A stretch of DNA of 6,405 nucleotides from Oscillospiraceae bacterium. GTDB taxonomy: Bacteria; Bacillota; Clostridia; Oscillospirales; Ruminococcaceae. This document shows, in pieces, positions 1 through 5,363 of the stretch. Position numbers and translations under genes: made by a program. Location: positions 1 to 6,405 of the forward strand of contig JAFLUJ010000332.1 in the NCBI GenBank assembly GCA_022511485.1, in the 5' to 3' direction. Position 1 is the first letter of the stretch. The number at the start of each line of letters is the position of its first letter. The notes beneath the pieces were generated by a model. That model was not told the origin of the DNA. It did no database searches and saw nothing but the letters and a program-made list of their open reading frames with translations.

Positions 1-376
1 AAGCCTCAAACAGGAAATTGCATCCGTGTTCCGCAGCAATTTTCAGAAGCTCCGCACCCTTTTTGGCAACAAGCTCCTTATTGGATGTAACAACGCTTTT
101 TCCTTTCTCCAAACATTTTTTGGTATAATCATATGCGTCACCGACACCGCCCATTACCTCAGCAACGATCTTTACATCGTCGTCATTCAAAATATCATTA
201 ATATCCTTAGTAAATTTTTTGGCATAGGGACTGTCGGGGAAATCTCTTATATCCAGAATATAGCCTATATCCAGATCCTTGCCCGATTTTTTTATGATCT
301 TATCCTTATTTTTATAGAACAGCTCCACCGTACCTGAGCCTACAACGCCATAGCCCAAAACAGCAATTTTTGACAT
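1..376 (-). CDS. hom: Homoserine dehydrogenase, N-terminal part (cut by window edge)
   Basis: This gene enters from its ATG at 374-376 and runs off the left edge, leaving the first 125 codons. The product would reduce aspartate semialdehyde to homoserine with NAD(P)H in the cytoplasm, the branch point towards threonine, methionine and isoleucine. Visible in the sequence are the Rossmann dinucleotide-binding loop GYGVVGSGT at residues 8-16, a segment EVMGGVGDA at 73-81, and VVTSNKELVAKKG at 95-107, which matches the family's VTANKALIA-type motif with its conserved lysine (K100). FLFEA at 121-125 is the beginning of the conserved FEA-(S/A)-VGGG region. The start is supported by AAGGAG at 385-390, eight bases upstream. 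It has its own promoter and is separated from the transport genes by a terminator, so it is a different transcription unit. The C-terminal catalytic and possible ACT domains are outside the window. Confidence in the family is high. Confidence 0.93.
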   Translation of the reverse strand, partial: MSKIAVLGYGVVGSGTVELFYKNKDKIIKKSGKDLDIGYILDIRDFPDSPYAKKFTKDINDILNDDDVKIVAEVMGGVGDAYDYTKKCLEKGKSVVTSNKELVAKKGAELLKIAAEHGCNFLFEA

Positions 377-412
377 TTTTATAACTCCTTTGCATAGCAT
401 AACTCATCATTA

Positions 413-442
413 ATCGTACCACATTTTGCCCCTGTTTGTCAA
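413..442 (-). promoter_or_regulatory. Promoter of hom (sigma-A type, extended -10)
   Basis: On the minus strand a perfect -35 box TTGACA (437-442) is followed by an 18-bp spacer and the -10 hexamer TACGAT (413-418). TG one base upstream of the hexamer gives an extended -10. Transcription would start near 406, giving a leader of about 30 bases before the hom ATG, with no room for an attenuator. Inferred from consensus match only. Confidence 0.75.
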
Positions 443-482
443 GAGAGAGAGTATAAATTTTCATAGTGGTTTTTAATATTTA

Positions 483-496
483 TAAATCATGATTTA
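483..496. repeat. Perfect 14-bp palindrome upstream of the hom promoter
   Basis: TAAATCATGATTTA reads the same on both strands. It lies between the terminator of the sugar-transport unit and the hom promoter, centred roughly 83 bp upstream of the predicted hom start site. It could be a binding site for a dimeric regulator. AT-rich DNA also produces such palindromes by chance, so the call is weak. Confidence 0.35.
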
Positions 497-507
497 CATT
501 AATACGC

Positions 508-538
508 AAAAAAGCCTCCCGCTTTGCGGGAGGCTTTT
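508..538 (-). terminator. Intrinsic terminator of the sugar-transport unit
   Basis: A perfect 9-bp GC-rich stem (514-522 with 526-534) and a 3-base loop is flanked by A residues on one side and T residues on the other, which lengthen the stem by four A-T pairs. Read on the minus strand it ends in six T residues (513 to 508), and it begins about 10 bases after the stop codon of the last permease gene. The symmetric A/T flanks mean it could also stop transcription arriving on the plus strand. Confidence 0.95.
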
Positions 539-548
539 AATCCATAAA

Positions 549-1430
549 TTAGCCCTTTACAGCACCGAGAGCAATACCCTCAACAATATTCTTGGAAATA
601 AAGAAGTATACGATAACAACAGGTATGATCGAAATCAGAATTACCATATAGATCTGACCAAGGTCACTGTTACCGGACAGCTGCATTGATTTCAGCTTTG
701 AGATCATGATAGGAAGTGTCTGCTTATCCGCAGATGTAAGGATAAGTGCAGGAGTAAAGAAGTTGTTCCATGATGCTACAAATGAGAAAATCAACTGAAC
801 AGCCATTGCAGGCTTCATCATAGGAAGCGCGATAGTATTAAAGGTCGCAAATTCATTTGAACCGTCCACACGAGCCGCCTCAACGACGTCAATGGGGAAG
901 GAGCTTTCAAGATATTGCTTCATGTAGAAGAATACCGCCGGTGAAGCTACTGCCGGGATTATCAGAGGCAGGAAATTGTTTGTAAGCTTCCATCCATATA
1001 CCAGCTTGATAAAACCAACCGCAGAAACCTGAGTAGGAATCATCATAATGAGCAGAATGAAATTAAAAACAATTTTCTTAAGTCTGAAATCATAAACATG
1101 AACACCGTAAGCTGTCATTGCAGAGAAATATGTAGTTATAATACATACACACGCTGCAATAATAAAGCTGTTAAACAGTCCATGAGGCAGATCAATTGAT
1201 GTTGCATTAAGCGCAGCACTTAAATTCTTGCCAAATGAACCTCCCGGAAGCAGACTGAATCCCGATTGAAGCTGAGAACCGCTTCTTGTGGAGTTGATTA
1301 TCAGAAGTACTATAGGGAACAGAGATATAAATGTTACAAAAACCAGAAACGCATAGGAAAGAATTTTCGCAACAAGCTGCTGAGTCTGATATGCTTGCGC
1401 TTCTTTATCATTGCCATTATAATAAGCCAT
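549..1430 (-). CDS. Carbohydrate ABC transporter permease, MalG-like (CUT1)
   Basis: This 293-residue inner-membrane subunit pairs with the neighbouring permease to form the sugar channel of an ABC importer. About six hydrophobic segments are seen (near residues 24-46, 85-108, 119-138, 150-170, 204-225 and 258-280). The cytoplasmic EAA loop that docks onto the ATPase is intact at 184-203, starting EAARVDG and ending in LP, as in MalG-type subunits. I place the start at the ATG at 1428-1430, because AGGAGG at 1438-1443 lies seven bases upstream. A longer reading back to 1496 has no comparable ribosome site and runs deep into the upstream gene. The gene overlaps the end of the upstream permease gene by 14 bp (1417-1430), and its ribosome site lies inside that gene, which suggests translational coupling. 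It is the last gene before the terminator. The substrate cannot be told from this protein. Confidence 0.95.
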   Translation of the reverse strand: MAYYNGNDKEAQAYQTQQLVAKILSYAFLVFVTFISLFPIVLLIINSTRSGSQLQSGFSLLPGGSFGKNLSAALNATSIDLPHGLFNSFIIAACVCIITTYFSAMTAYGVHVYDFRLKKIVFNFILLIMMIPTQVSAVGFIKLVYGWKLTNNFLPLIIPAVASPAVFFYMKQYLESSFPIDVVEAARVDGSNEFATFNTIALPMMKPAMAVQLIFSFVASWNNFFTPALILTSADKQTLPIMISKLKSMQLSGNSDLGQIYMVILISIIPVVIVYFFISKNIVEGIALGAVKG

Positions 1431-2376
1431 GTGTATTCCTCCTCTTTGCTTTCTTCGCTGTCGGATCTTCCTTGACCATAGTTCTATACACAGCAAAGCT
1501 AAGTACAGCGGTAATAATGAATATCATAACCGATATAGCACCGCCCTTGCCGTAATCCTTAGCATTACCCGTAACAACATTGTTCAGCCACATAATAAGT
1601 GTTCTGGTAGAACCGTTCGGAGCACCTGTTGCGCCGCCGATGATCTGCGGCACGTCGAACATCTGAAGTCCGCCGATAAGGGAGGTAATTGCAACATAAA
1701 CAAATATAGGTGCAAGCAGCGGAAGAGTGATCCTGAAAAATACCTGTGTACCGGTAGCACCGTCAATAGACGCTGCCTCAAACAGGCTTCCGTCGATACC
1801 CATAATACCTGCCATCAGCATGATGGTCGTATTACCAAACCACATAAGGAAGTTGATAAAAGCTACAACATTTCTTGAAGCAGCTACATCATTAAAGACA
1901 ACAAAGTCCTGAGAGATCATCGTCTTAGCCATCATTCCCACCGGTCCAACTTCACTGAACATTACATAGAACAGCATGGAGTAAGCGGCTGCCATGATGA
2001 GGTTAGGCATATAAATTACCGTTTTGAAAAATCTTTGTCCCTTAATTTTAAGTCTTACCGAAGTAAAGATAACTGCCAACAGAAGTGAAAAAACAAACTG
2101 AGGTACAGCACCAAGAATCCACATTATCATTGTATTCTTGGTATATTCCAGTATCTCAAATCTTCCTTCATTCGGCGTAAATAAATTTGCATAGTTTTTT
2201 AAACCAACAAAATTAGGTCCGATCGTAGTAAGACCCTGGTTATAGTTTTCAAAAAAACTATAATAAAAAGTCGTGATCATCGGATAAAATGAAAAAATAG
2301 CATACACAATGAAAAACGGAAGAATAAAAATATATCCCCACTTAGCGTAGCTTACAGACTTTACACGCTTACCCAT
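1417..2376 (-). CDS. Carbohydrate ABC transporter permease, MalF/UgpA-like (CUT1)
   Basis: This 319-residue membrane protein is the MalF-type partner of the downstream permease. It has about six hydrophobic segments (near residues 13-33, 83-107, 118-141, 169-191, 220-240 and 279-299). The family motif FVGLKNYANLF lies at 56-66, in the first extracellular loop. An intact EAA loop at 200-219 begins EAASIDGATG and ends in TLP, and contacts the ATPase. A basic N-terminus and a very basic C-terminal tail (KKAKRR near 308-313) fit cytoplasmic ends. There is no long MalF-type periplasmic domain, as is usual for Gram-positive CUT1 permeases. The start is supported by AAGGAGG at 2384-2390, seven bases from the ATG. 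It lies 121 bp below the binding-protein gene, with a hairpin between them, and its 3' end overlaps the next permease gene. Confidence 0.95.
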   Translation of the reverse strand: MGKRVKSVSYAKWGYIFILPFFIVYAIFSFYPMITTFYYSFFENYNQGLTTIGPNFVGLKNYANLFTPNEGRFEILEYTKNTMIMWILGAVPQFVFSLLLAVIFTSVRLKIKGQRFFKTVIYMPNLIMAAAYSMLFYVMFSEVGPVGMMAKTMISQDFVVFNDVAASRNVVAFINFLMWFGNTTIMLMAGIMGIDGSLFEAASIDGATGTQVFFRITLPLLAPIFVYVAITSLIGGLQMFDVPQIIGGATGAPNGSTRTLIMWLNNVVTGNAKDYGKGGAISVMIFIITAVLSFAVYRTMVKEDPTAKKAKRRNTHGLL

Positions 2377-2427
2377 GAAGCAACCTCCTTATCAAATTTG
2401 GAAACAACCGTCATTATCACCTTACAC

Positions 2428-2461
2428 AAAGAGGTGAAGCGAGAGTACGCCTCACCTCTTT
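2428..2461 (-). promoter_or_regulatory. Hairpin between binding-protein and permease genes
   Basis: The minus-strand RNA can form a 14-bp stem, AAAGAGGUGAGGCG pairing with CGCUUCACCUCUUU, around a six-base loop (2442-2447). One position (2438/2451) is a G-U pair in the minus-strand RNA but an A-C mismatch in the plus-strand sense, so the structure fits minus-strand transcripts. Only three U residues follow, then GUGUAAGG, so it is a weak terminator at best. In sugar-importer operons such a hairpin commonly protects the binding-protein mRNA from 3' decay or causes partial termination, giving more binding protein than permease. That role is inferred. Confidence 0.75.
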
Positions 2462-2497
2462 TGATCAGGTTATAAAATATTCGGTTAATTCACGATA

Positions 2498-3946
2498 TTA
2501 GTCGTGAGTGATCTGAGGAGCAACCTCACTAAGTGTGATGTAGAAATTGCTCAGAGCAGTATCCTTGTCGCAAATACCCTTGAGGTATTCAAGGTATGCG
2601 TTAGGAAGAGACTCATTGAATGTCTGGTCATACTGAGTATGGAGAGAAGGATCCCATGTGATCTTCTCAGCACACTGTGCCATCATAGCGATGTGGTTCT
2701 GACCGCCGAGGAAGTCAAGACCATAGCTTGCATCGTTAGCATACTTATTTACAACATTCTTGTTGTTGGGGAATTCAAGAGCGTCAGAAAGGATCTTATC
2801 CATAATGTCTTCATTAACAGTGAAAGCGTTCATAAGGTCAGCAATAACTGCCTCGTTGTCGCTTCCTGTAGCAGCCAGAAGCCATGTGCCGCCCCAGAAG
2901 TGCTCGGAAGGACCTACGCAGATAGCCCAGTCACCGTTTGTCTGCTCCTGAGCAGTACCCATACAGAAGTTGAAGTACCAAGCAGGACCAACACAAGCAA
3001 ACATTTTGCCGTCTGTACCCATCTGAGCCTGCTTCTCATCATCCCAGAGACCATAAGCAGTAGCCCAGCCATTCTCAACATATTTTTCAGCCTGCTCGAT
3101 CCAGCTGTTGAAAGCAGGAGTTAAAGCAAACTTATCACCGCTGAGGTAGCTTACATTAGAGTTATTAGCGAATGATCTGTATGTCTCCAGAGGAGATGGG
3201 AACATAACATAACCCTTATCCTTAGCCTGAGCAGCAACCTCGTCTACCTTATCCCAGGTAGAAAGAGCTGCCTGAACCTCTGCAGGATCATCTGTTCCGA
3301 GAACATCCTTAGCAATAGAACGTCTGTAGATGAATACGGATGGGTTAGCCTGCCATGAAACACCCTTCAGAACACCGGAAGTGCTTGTTGCAGCATCATA
3401 TGTGTAGTCATAACCTACGCCCCAGTTCTGAACGCCAAGCTTTGTAACGTCCTGAGTAAGGTCTGTGTTAGCATACTTAAGGATGTAGTCAGCCTCTGCA
3501 AGGAAAAGGTCAACCTTATCATCAGCAGATGCAGATTCCTGATTCATAAGAGCCTGATCAAGAGCAGTCTGGTAAGCGCCGCCCTCGTTAGCAACTTCGA
3601 TCCAGTTGAATGTTACACCAGCAGGAGCTGTGTAGTACTTCTCTACATAGTTTTTGAAGTCAGAGTTCCAGCAGTAAATGTTGAATACCTTGCCCTCGCC
3701 CTCGGGAAGAGTGAGAGTACCTGTACCAGCTGTCTTAGCAGCTTCGTAATCTCCGCCGCCTGCATTGCTTCCAGCATCTGCGTTGCCGGAATCTCCATCA
3801 CTTGAGCTGTTGCCGCCGTCATTAGCAGGTGTGTCATTACCACTGTTGCTGTCATCGGAAGTTGTGTTGCTGTTACAGCCAGCAAGCATGGTTCCAGCAC
3901 ATGCAAGAGCTGCAATTAAAGCAATCTTCTTGTTAAAATTCTTCAT
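2498..3946 (-). CDS. Extracellular sugar-binding lipoprotein of an ABC importer
   Basis: This 482-residue protein is the solute-binding subunit, exported and anchored by lipid outside the membrane. It has a basic N-terminus, a hydrophobic stretch at 8-22 and a lipobox LAGC with the lipidated cysteine at residue 24. A low-complexity linker rich in Ser, Asn, Asp and Gly follows (25-66), and then the binding domain from about residue 78. Many aromatic residues (W93, W115, W198, W323, W340, W351, W355) fit stacking against sugar rings, and the length fits family 1 (MalE-like) binding proteins. The start is supported by AAGGAGG at 3956-3962, nine bases upstream. Segments such as VFNIYCWN (87-94), WGGTWLLAA (351-359) and FLGGQNHIA (412-420) resemble, from memory, clostridial cellodextrin-binding proteins such as CbpB of Clostridium thermocellum. 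I could not check this, so the substrate stays open. It is probably the most strongly expressed gene of the unit. Confidence 0.93.
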   Translation of the reverse strand: MKNFNKKIALIAALACAGTMLAGCNSNTTSDDSNSGNDTPANDGGNSSSDGDSGNADAGSNAGGGDYEAAKTAGTGTLTLPEGEGKVFNIYCWNSDFKNYVEKYYTAPAGVTFNWIEVANEGGAYQTALDQALMNQESASADDKVDLFLAEADYILKYANTDLTQDVTKLGVQNWGVGYDYTYDAATSTSGVLKGVSWQANPSVFIYRRSIAKDVLGTDDPAEVQAALSTWDKVDEVAAQAKDKGYVMFPSPLETYRSFANNSNVSYLSGDKFALTPAFNSWIEQAEKYVENGWATAYGLWDDEKQAQMGTDGKMFACVGPAWYFNFCMGTAQEQTNGDWAICVGPSEHFWGGTWLLAATGSDNEAVIADLMNAFTVNEDIMDKILSDALEFPNNKNVVNKYANDASYGLDFLGGQNHIAMMAQCAEKITWDPSLHTQYDQTFNESLPNAYLEYLKGICDKDTALSNFYITLSEVAPQITHD

Positions 3947-3969
3947 TTGGTTTTTCCTCCTTAAAGTTA

Positions 3970-3993
3970 TATTATATTAAAAATAATATAATA
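3970..3993. repeat. AT-only inverted repeat over the -10/start region of the binding-protein promoter
   Basis: TATTATATTA (3970-3979) and TAATATAATA (3984-3993) form perfect 10-bp arms separated by four A residues. The right arm contains the predicted -10 box of the binding-protein promoter, and the predicted start site (near 3981) falls between the arms. It could be an operator or a melting-prone region. As RNA it would make only a weak A-U hairpin without a following U-run, so I do not call it a terminator. Confidence 0.55.
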
Positions 3994-4016
3994 GCATGGG
4001 TTTATTCATCGGTTAA
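3988..4016 (-). promoter_or_regulatory. Promoter of the binding-protein/permease genes (extended -10)
   Basis: On the minus strand, TTAACC (4011-4016, four of six matches to TTGACA) is followed by exactly 17 bp and TATTAT (3988-3993, five of six matches to TATAAT). TG one base upstream of the hexamer makes it an extended -10, which can compensate for the weak -35. The -35 box covers the last codons of the repressor gene. Transcription would start near 3981, leaving a leader of about 35 bases. This would allow the transport genes to be expressed independently of the repressor gene. Confidence 0.65.
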
Positions 4017-4032
4017 GAGATCTGACCGATGA
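4006..4032. repeat. Inverted repeat spanning the repressor stop codon and the -35 box
   Basis: TCATCGGT (4006-4013) and ACCGATGA (4025-4032) are perfect 8-bp arms with an 11-bp spacer, placing arm centres 19 bp apart on about the same helix face. The left arm includes the repressor gene's TGA and half of the predicted -35 box of the binding-protein promoter. It could be an operator. Alternatively it is an RNA hairpin around the repressor stop codon. It does not have the central CG of a classical LacI-type operator. Confidence 0.45.
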
Positions 4033-5022
4033 GCCTTCGATAAGACGTCCGCCGACCACGATTTCAGGTACGTCTGCGGGGATCTCCTTTCTTATCAGCG
4101 CGATAAGCTGTCCGGCGGCCCTGGCACCTATACTTTCCGTATCCTGTTCAAAGGTGGTAAGCCTTGGATTAAGGAATCTTGAAAGCAGTATACCGTCATA
4201 GCCGGCAACCGAAATATCCCCCGGCACATCAAGCCCGAGCTTTTCAAACGCCGTCAGCGCACCGATCGCCGAAAAATCGTCCGGCATAATGATGCAGGTA
4301 GGCGGGTCATCAAGCAGTGCAAGCTCTGCCGCAAGCTTTTCAGTTGTTTCCGGGTCATGATACCTGCCCTGAAGCAGATAATCGCTTCTGACATTTATAT
4401 TCAGGCTCGCCAGGGTTTCCTCATAGCTTTTTACCCGCATGGAAGTTACCTTGGAAACATCGCCGTAAATATACGCAATTTTTCTGTGTCCCCTGCCGTA
4501 TATGTACTCCACCAGAGCCTTCATGCCGCTGGTGTTATCTGAGATCACCGCAGGATTATTCGGACTTTTATAATCTATAGTTACCGTCGGTACAGAGCTT
4601 TCAAGCAGCTCCGTAACGCCATTATCTTCAAAATCATCAACGCAGGCGATTACCACCCCGTCAACATTTCTGCATATACAATGCTCATAGTATGTCATTT
4701 CCGTATTGCCGACGCGCTTGTTGATAAAAGTAATATCGTACCCCTCAGCCTCAGCCCGGTTCTTGAAACCATTCAGCACCGCAGCGAAATGGCTGTGGGT
4801 CAGACCGCTTTGCGCCCGTTCCACAAAAAGGACGCCCAGATTATATGTACGATTTGTTTTCAGCGCTCTTGCCTGTGAATTAGGCAGATAGCCCATACGC
4901 TTGGCGGTATCACGTATCGTCGCTTTGGTAGATTCACTTACGTCCTTGTGACCATTCAGTGCCTTGCTTACAGTGGCGATCGAGACCCCGCAGGCGGAAG
5001 CAATGTCCTTTATTGAAACCAT
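4006..5022 (-). CDS. LacI/GalR-family transcriptional repressor
   Basis: This 338-residue cytoplasmic DNA-binding protein is of normal length for the family. The N-terminal helix-turn-helix is clear: VSIKDIASACGVSIATVSKALNG at about residues 2-24, then a GYLPNSQARALKT hinge region at 44-56. The rest is a periplasmic-binding-protein-like effector domain, beginning NLGVLF at about 61-66 and including DGVVIA near 121-126, SDNTSGMKALVEYIYGRGH near 161-179 and DISVAGYDG near 269-277. I choose the ATG at 5020-5022, because GGAG at 5029-5032 lies six bases upstream. A TTG at 5032-5034 would add four residues but overlaps that ribosome site. It sits directly upstream of the binding-protein and permease genes on the same strand, with a 59-bp gap, so it most likely controls them and perhaps itself. 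An operator-like AAACGTTT lies in its own leader. The sugar or sugar phosphate that it senses cannot be read from the sequence. Confidence 0.95.
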   Translation of the reverse strand: MVSIKDIASACGVSIATVSKALNGHKDVSESTKATIRDTAKRMGYLPNSQARALKTNRTYNLGVLFVERAQSGLTHSHFAAVLNGFKNRAEAEGYDITFINKRVGNTEMTYYEHCICRNVDGVVIACVDDFEDNGVTELLESSVPTVTIDYKSPNNPAVISDNTSGMKALVEYIYGRGHRKIAYIYGDVSKVTSMRVKSYEETLASLNINVRSDYLLQGRYHDPETTEKLAAELALLDDPPTCIIMPDDFSAIGALTAFEKLGLDVPGDISVAGYDGILLSRFLNPRLTTFEQDTESIGARAAGQLIALIRKEIPADVPEIVVGGRLIEGSSVRSLNR

Positions 5023-5028
5023 AATTTT

Positions 5029-5032
5029 CTCC
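5029..5032 (-). promoter_or_regulatory. Ribosome binding site deciding the repressor start
   Basis: GGAG on the minus strand is six bases upstream of the ATG at 5020-5022. It overlaps the alternative TTG codon at 5032-5034, which has no usable site of its own, so the ATG is preferred. Confidence 0.75.
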
Positions 5033-5053
5033 AAACATCAAATACAGCTACAG

Positions 5054-5067
5054 TTTAAACGTTTTCG
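5054..5067. promoter_or_regulatory. Candidate LacI-family operator in the repressor leader
   Basis: The perfect palindrome AAACGTTT (5057-5064) centred on CG lies in the minus-strand context CGAAAACGTTTAAA. LacI/GalR-family proteins typically bind palindromes with a central CG flanked by A and T runs. The site is about 46 bp downstream of the predicted start and 35 bp above the gene's ATG, where a bound repressor could act as a roadblock. It also matches the catabolite-response consensus TGNAANCGNTNNCA at all but two defined positions, so CcpA is an alternative owner. Confidence 0.55.
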
Positions 5068-5079
5068 CTGAAATCAACT

Positions 5080-5105
5080 GACATTTGCCGCCGACATTAG
5101 CCGCC
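5080..5105. repeat. Tandem 13-bp direct repeat at the start of the repressor leader
   Basis: On the minus strand, GGCGGCTAATGTC (5105-5093) is followed immediately by GGCGGCAAATGTC (5092-5080), identical at 12 of 13 positions. The repeat is notably GC-rich against an AT-rich spacer and begins within a base or two of the predicted transcription start. Its function is unknown. It could be a site for a regulator, part of the RNA leader, or a slippage duplication. Confidence 0.7.
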
Positions 5106-5112
5106 TGCTTCA

Positions 5113-5141
5113 ATATTACAACTTCTTTTAAATAATGTCAA
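5113..5141 (-). promoter_or_regulatory. Promoter of the repressor gene
   Basis: On the minus strand, a perfect -35 TTGACA (5136-5141), a 17-bp spacer and the -10 hexamer TAATAT (5113-5118) form a good sigma-A promoter. A run of eight A residues just upstream of the -35 could act as an UP element. Transcription would start near 5106, giving a leader of about 84 bases that contains the tandem repeat and the AAACGTTT site. It probably drives the repressor and, by read-through, the transport genes. Confidence 0.8.
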
Positions 5142-5363
5142 TGGTTTTTTTTAATTCCAAGTAAAAAATAGTCTTTTTGCATAACACGCAATTTATTTTT
5201 TAGAGTTTTTCACCAATTAATTTTGAACAGATAATGAACACAAGTGTGAAAATAACACCAATATAGTAAAATTCTACAAGTGTTTTTGTTATATTAACTA
5301 TCTTTTTGTTGATAATTACTACTTGTATAAAAAATCAATTTTTATTCAAACAGAATAATATCG
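5142..5363. other. AT-rich spacer between trpS and the repressor promoter, no gene seen
   Basis: No convincing coding sequence, tRNA or riboswitch was recognised on either strand. Just after the trpS stop codon there is a short AT-only stem, TTATTC (5353-5358 on the minus strand) with GAATAA (5342-5347), and six T residues follow a few bases later (5334-5329). Together these could be a weak terminator for trpS, but the geometry is poor, so some read-through towards the repressor gene is possible. Confidence 0.4.

Noticed and set aside
26..337. Open reading frame of 103 codons on the plus strand
   Set aside because: It lies antisense within the clear homoserine dehydrogenase reading frame, with no recognisable domain, so it is a shadow.
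1431..1496. N-terminal extension of the MalG-like permease by 22 residues
   Set aside because: The internal ATG at 1428-1430 has an AGGAGG site at ideal spacing. The extension is a basic, non-family sequence overlapping the upstream gene.
1429..1878. 149-codon plus-strand reading frame antisense to the MalF-like permease gene
   Set aside because: Cys/His/Arg-rich composition with no family features, fully covered by a recognised gene on the other strand.
2504..3124. 206-codon plus-strand reading frame antisense to the binding-protein gene
   Set aside because: It is long, but mirrors the biased codon use of a strongly expressed gene. It has no ribosome site or domain, and the minus-strand lipoprotein is unmistakable.
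3970..3993. Terminator after the repressor gene
   Set aside because: The inverted repeat is made only of A and T and has no following U-run. It overlaps a better promoter reading, so termination there is unlikely.
5035..5363. Small gene or structured RNA in the long spacer
   Set aside because: No credible start with ribosome site, no known riboswitch core, and only short AT-rich pairings. Just the promoter, repeat and operator-like site could be supported.
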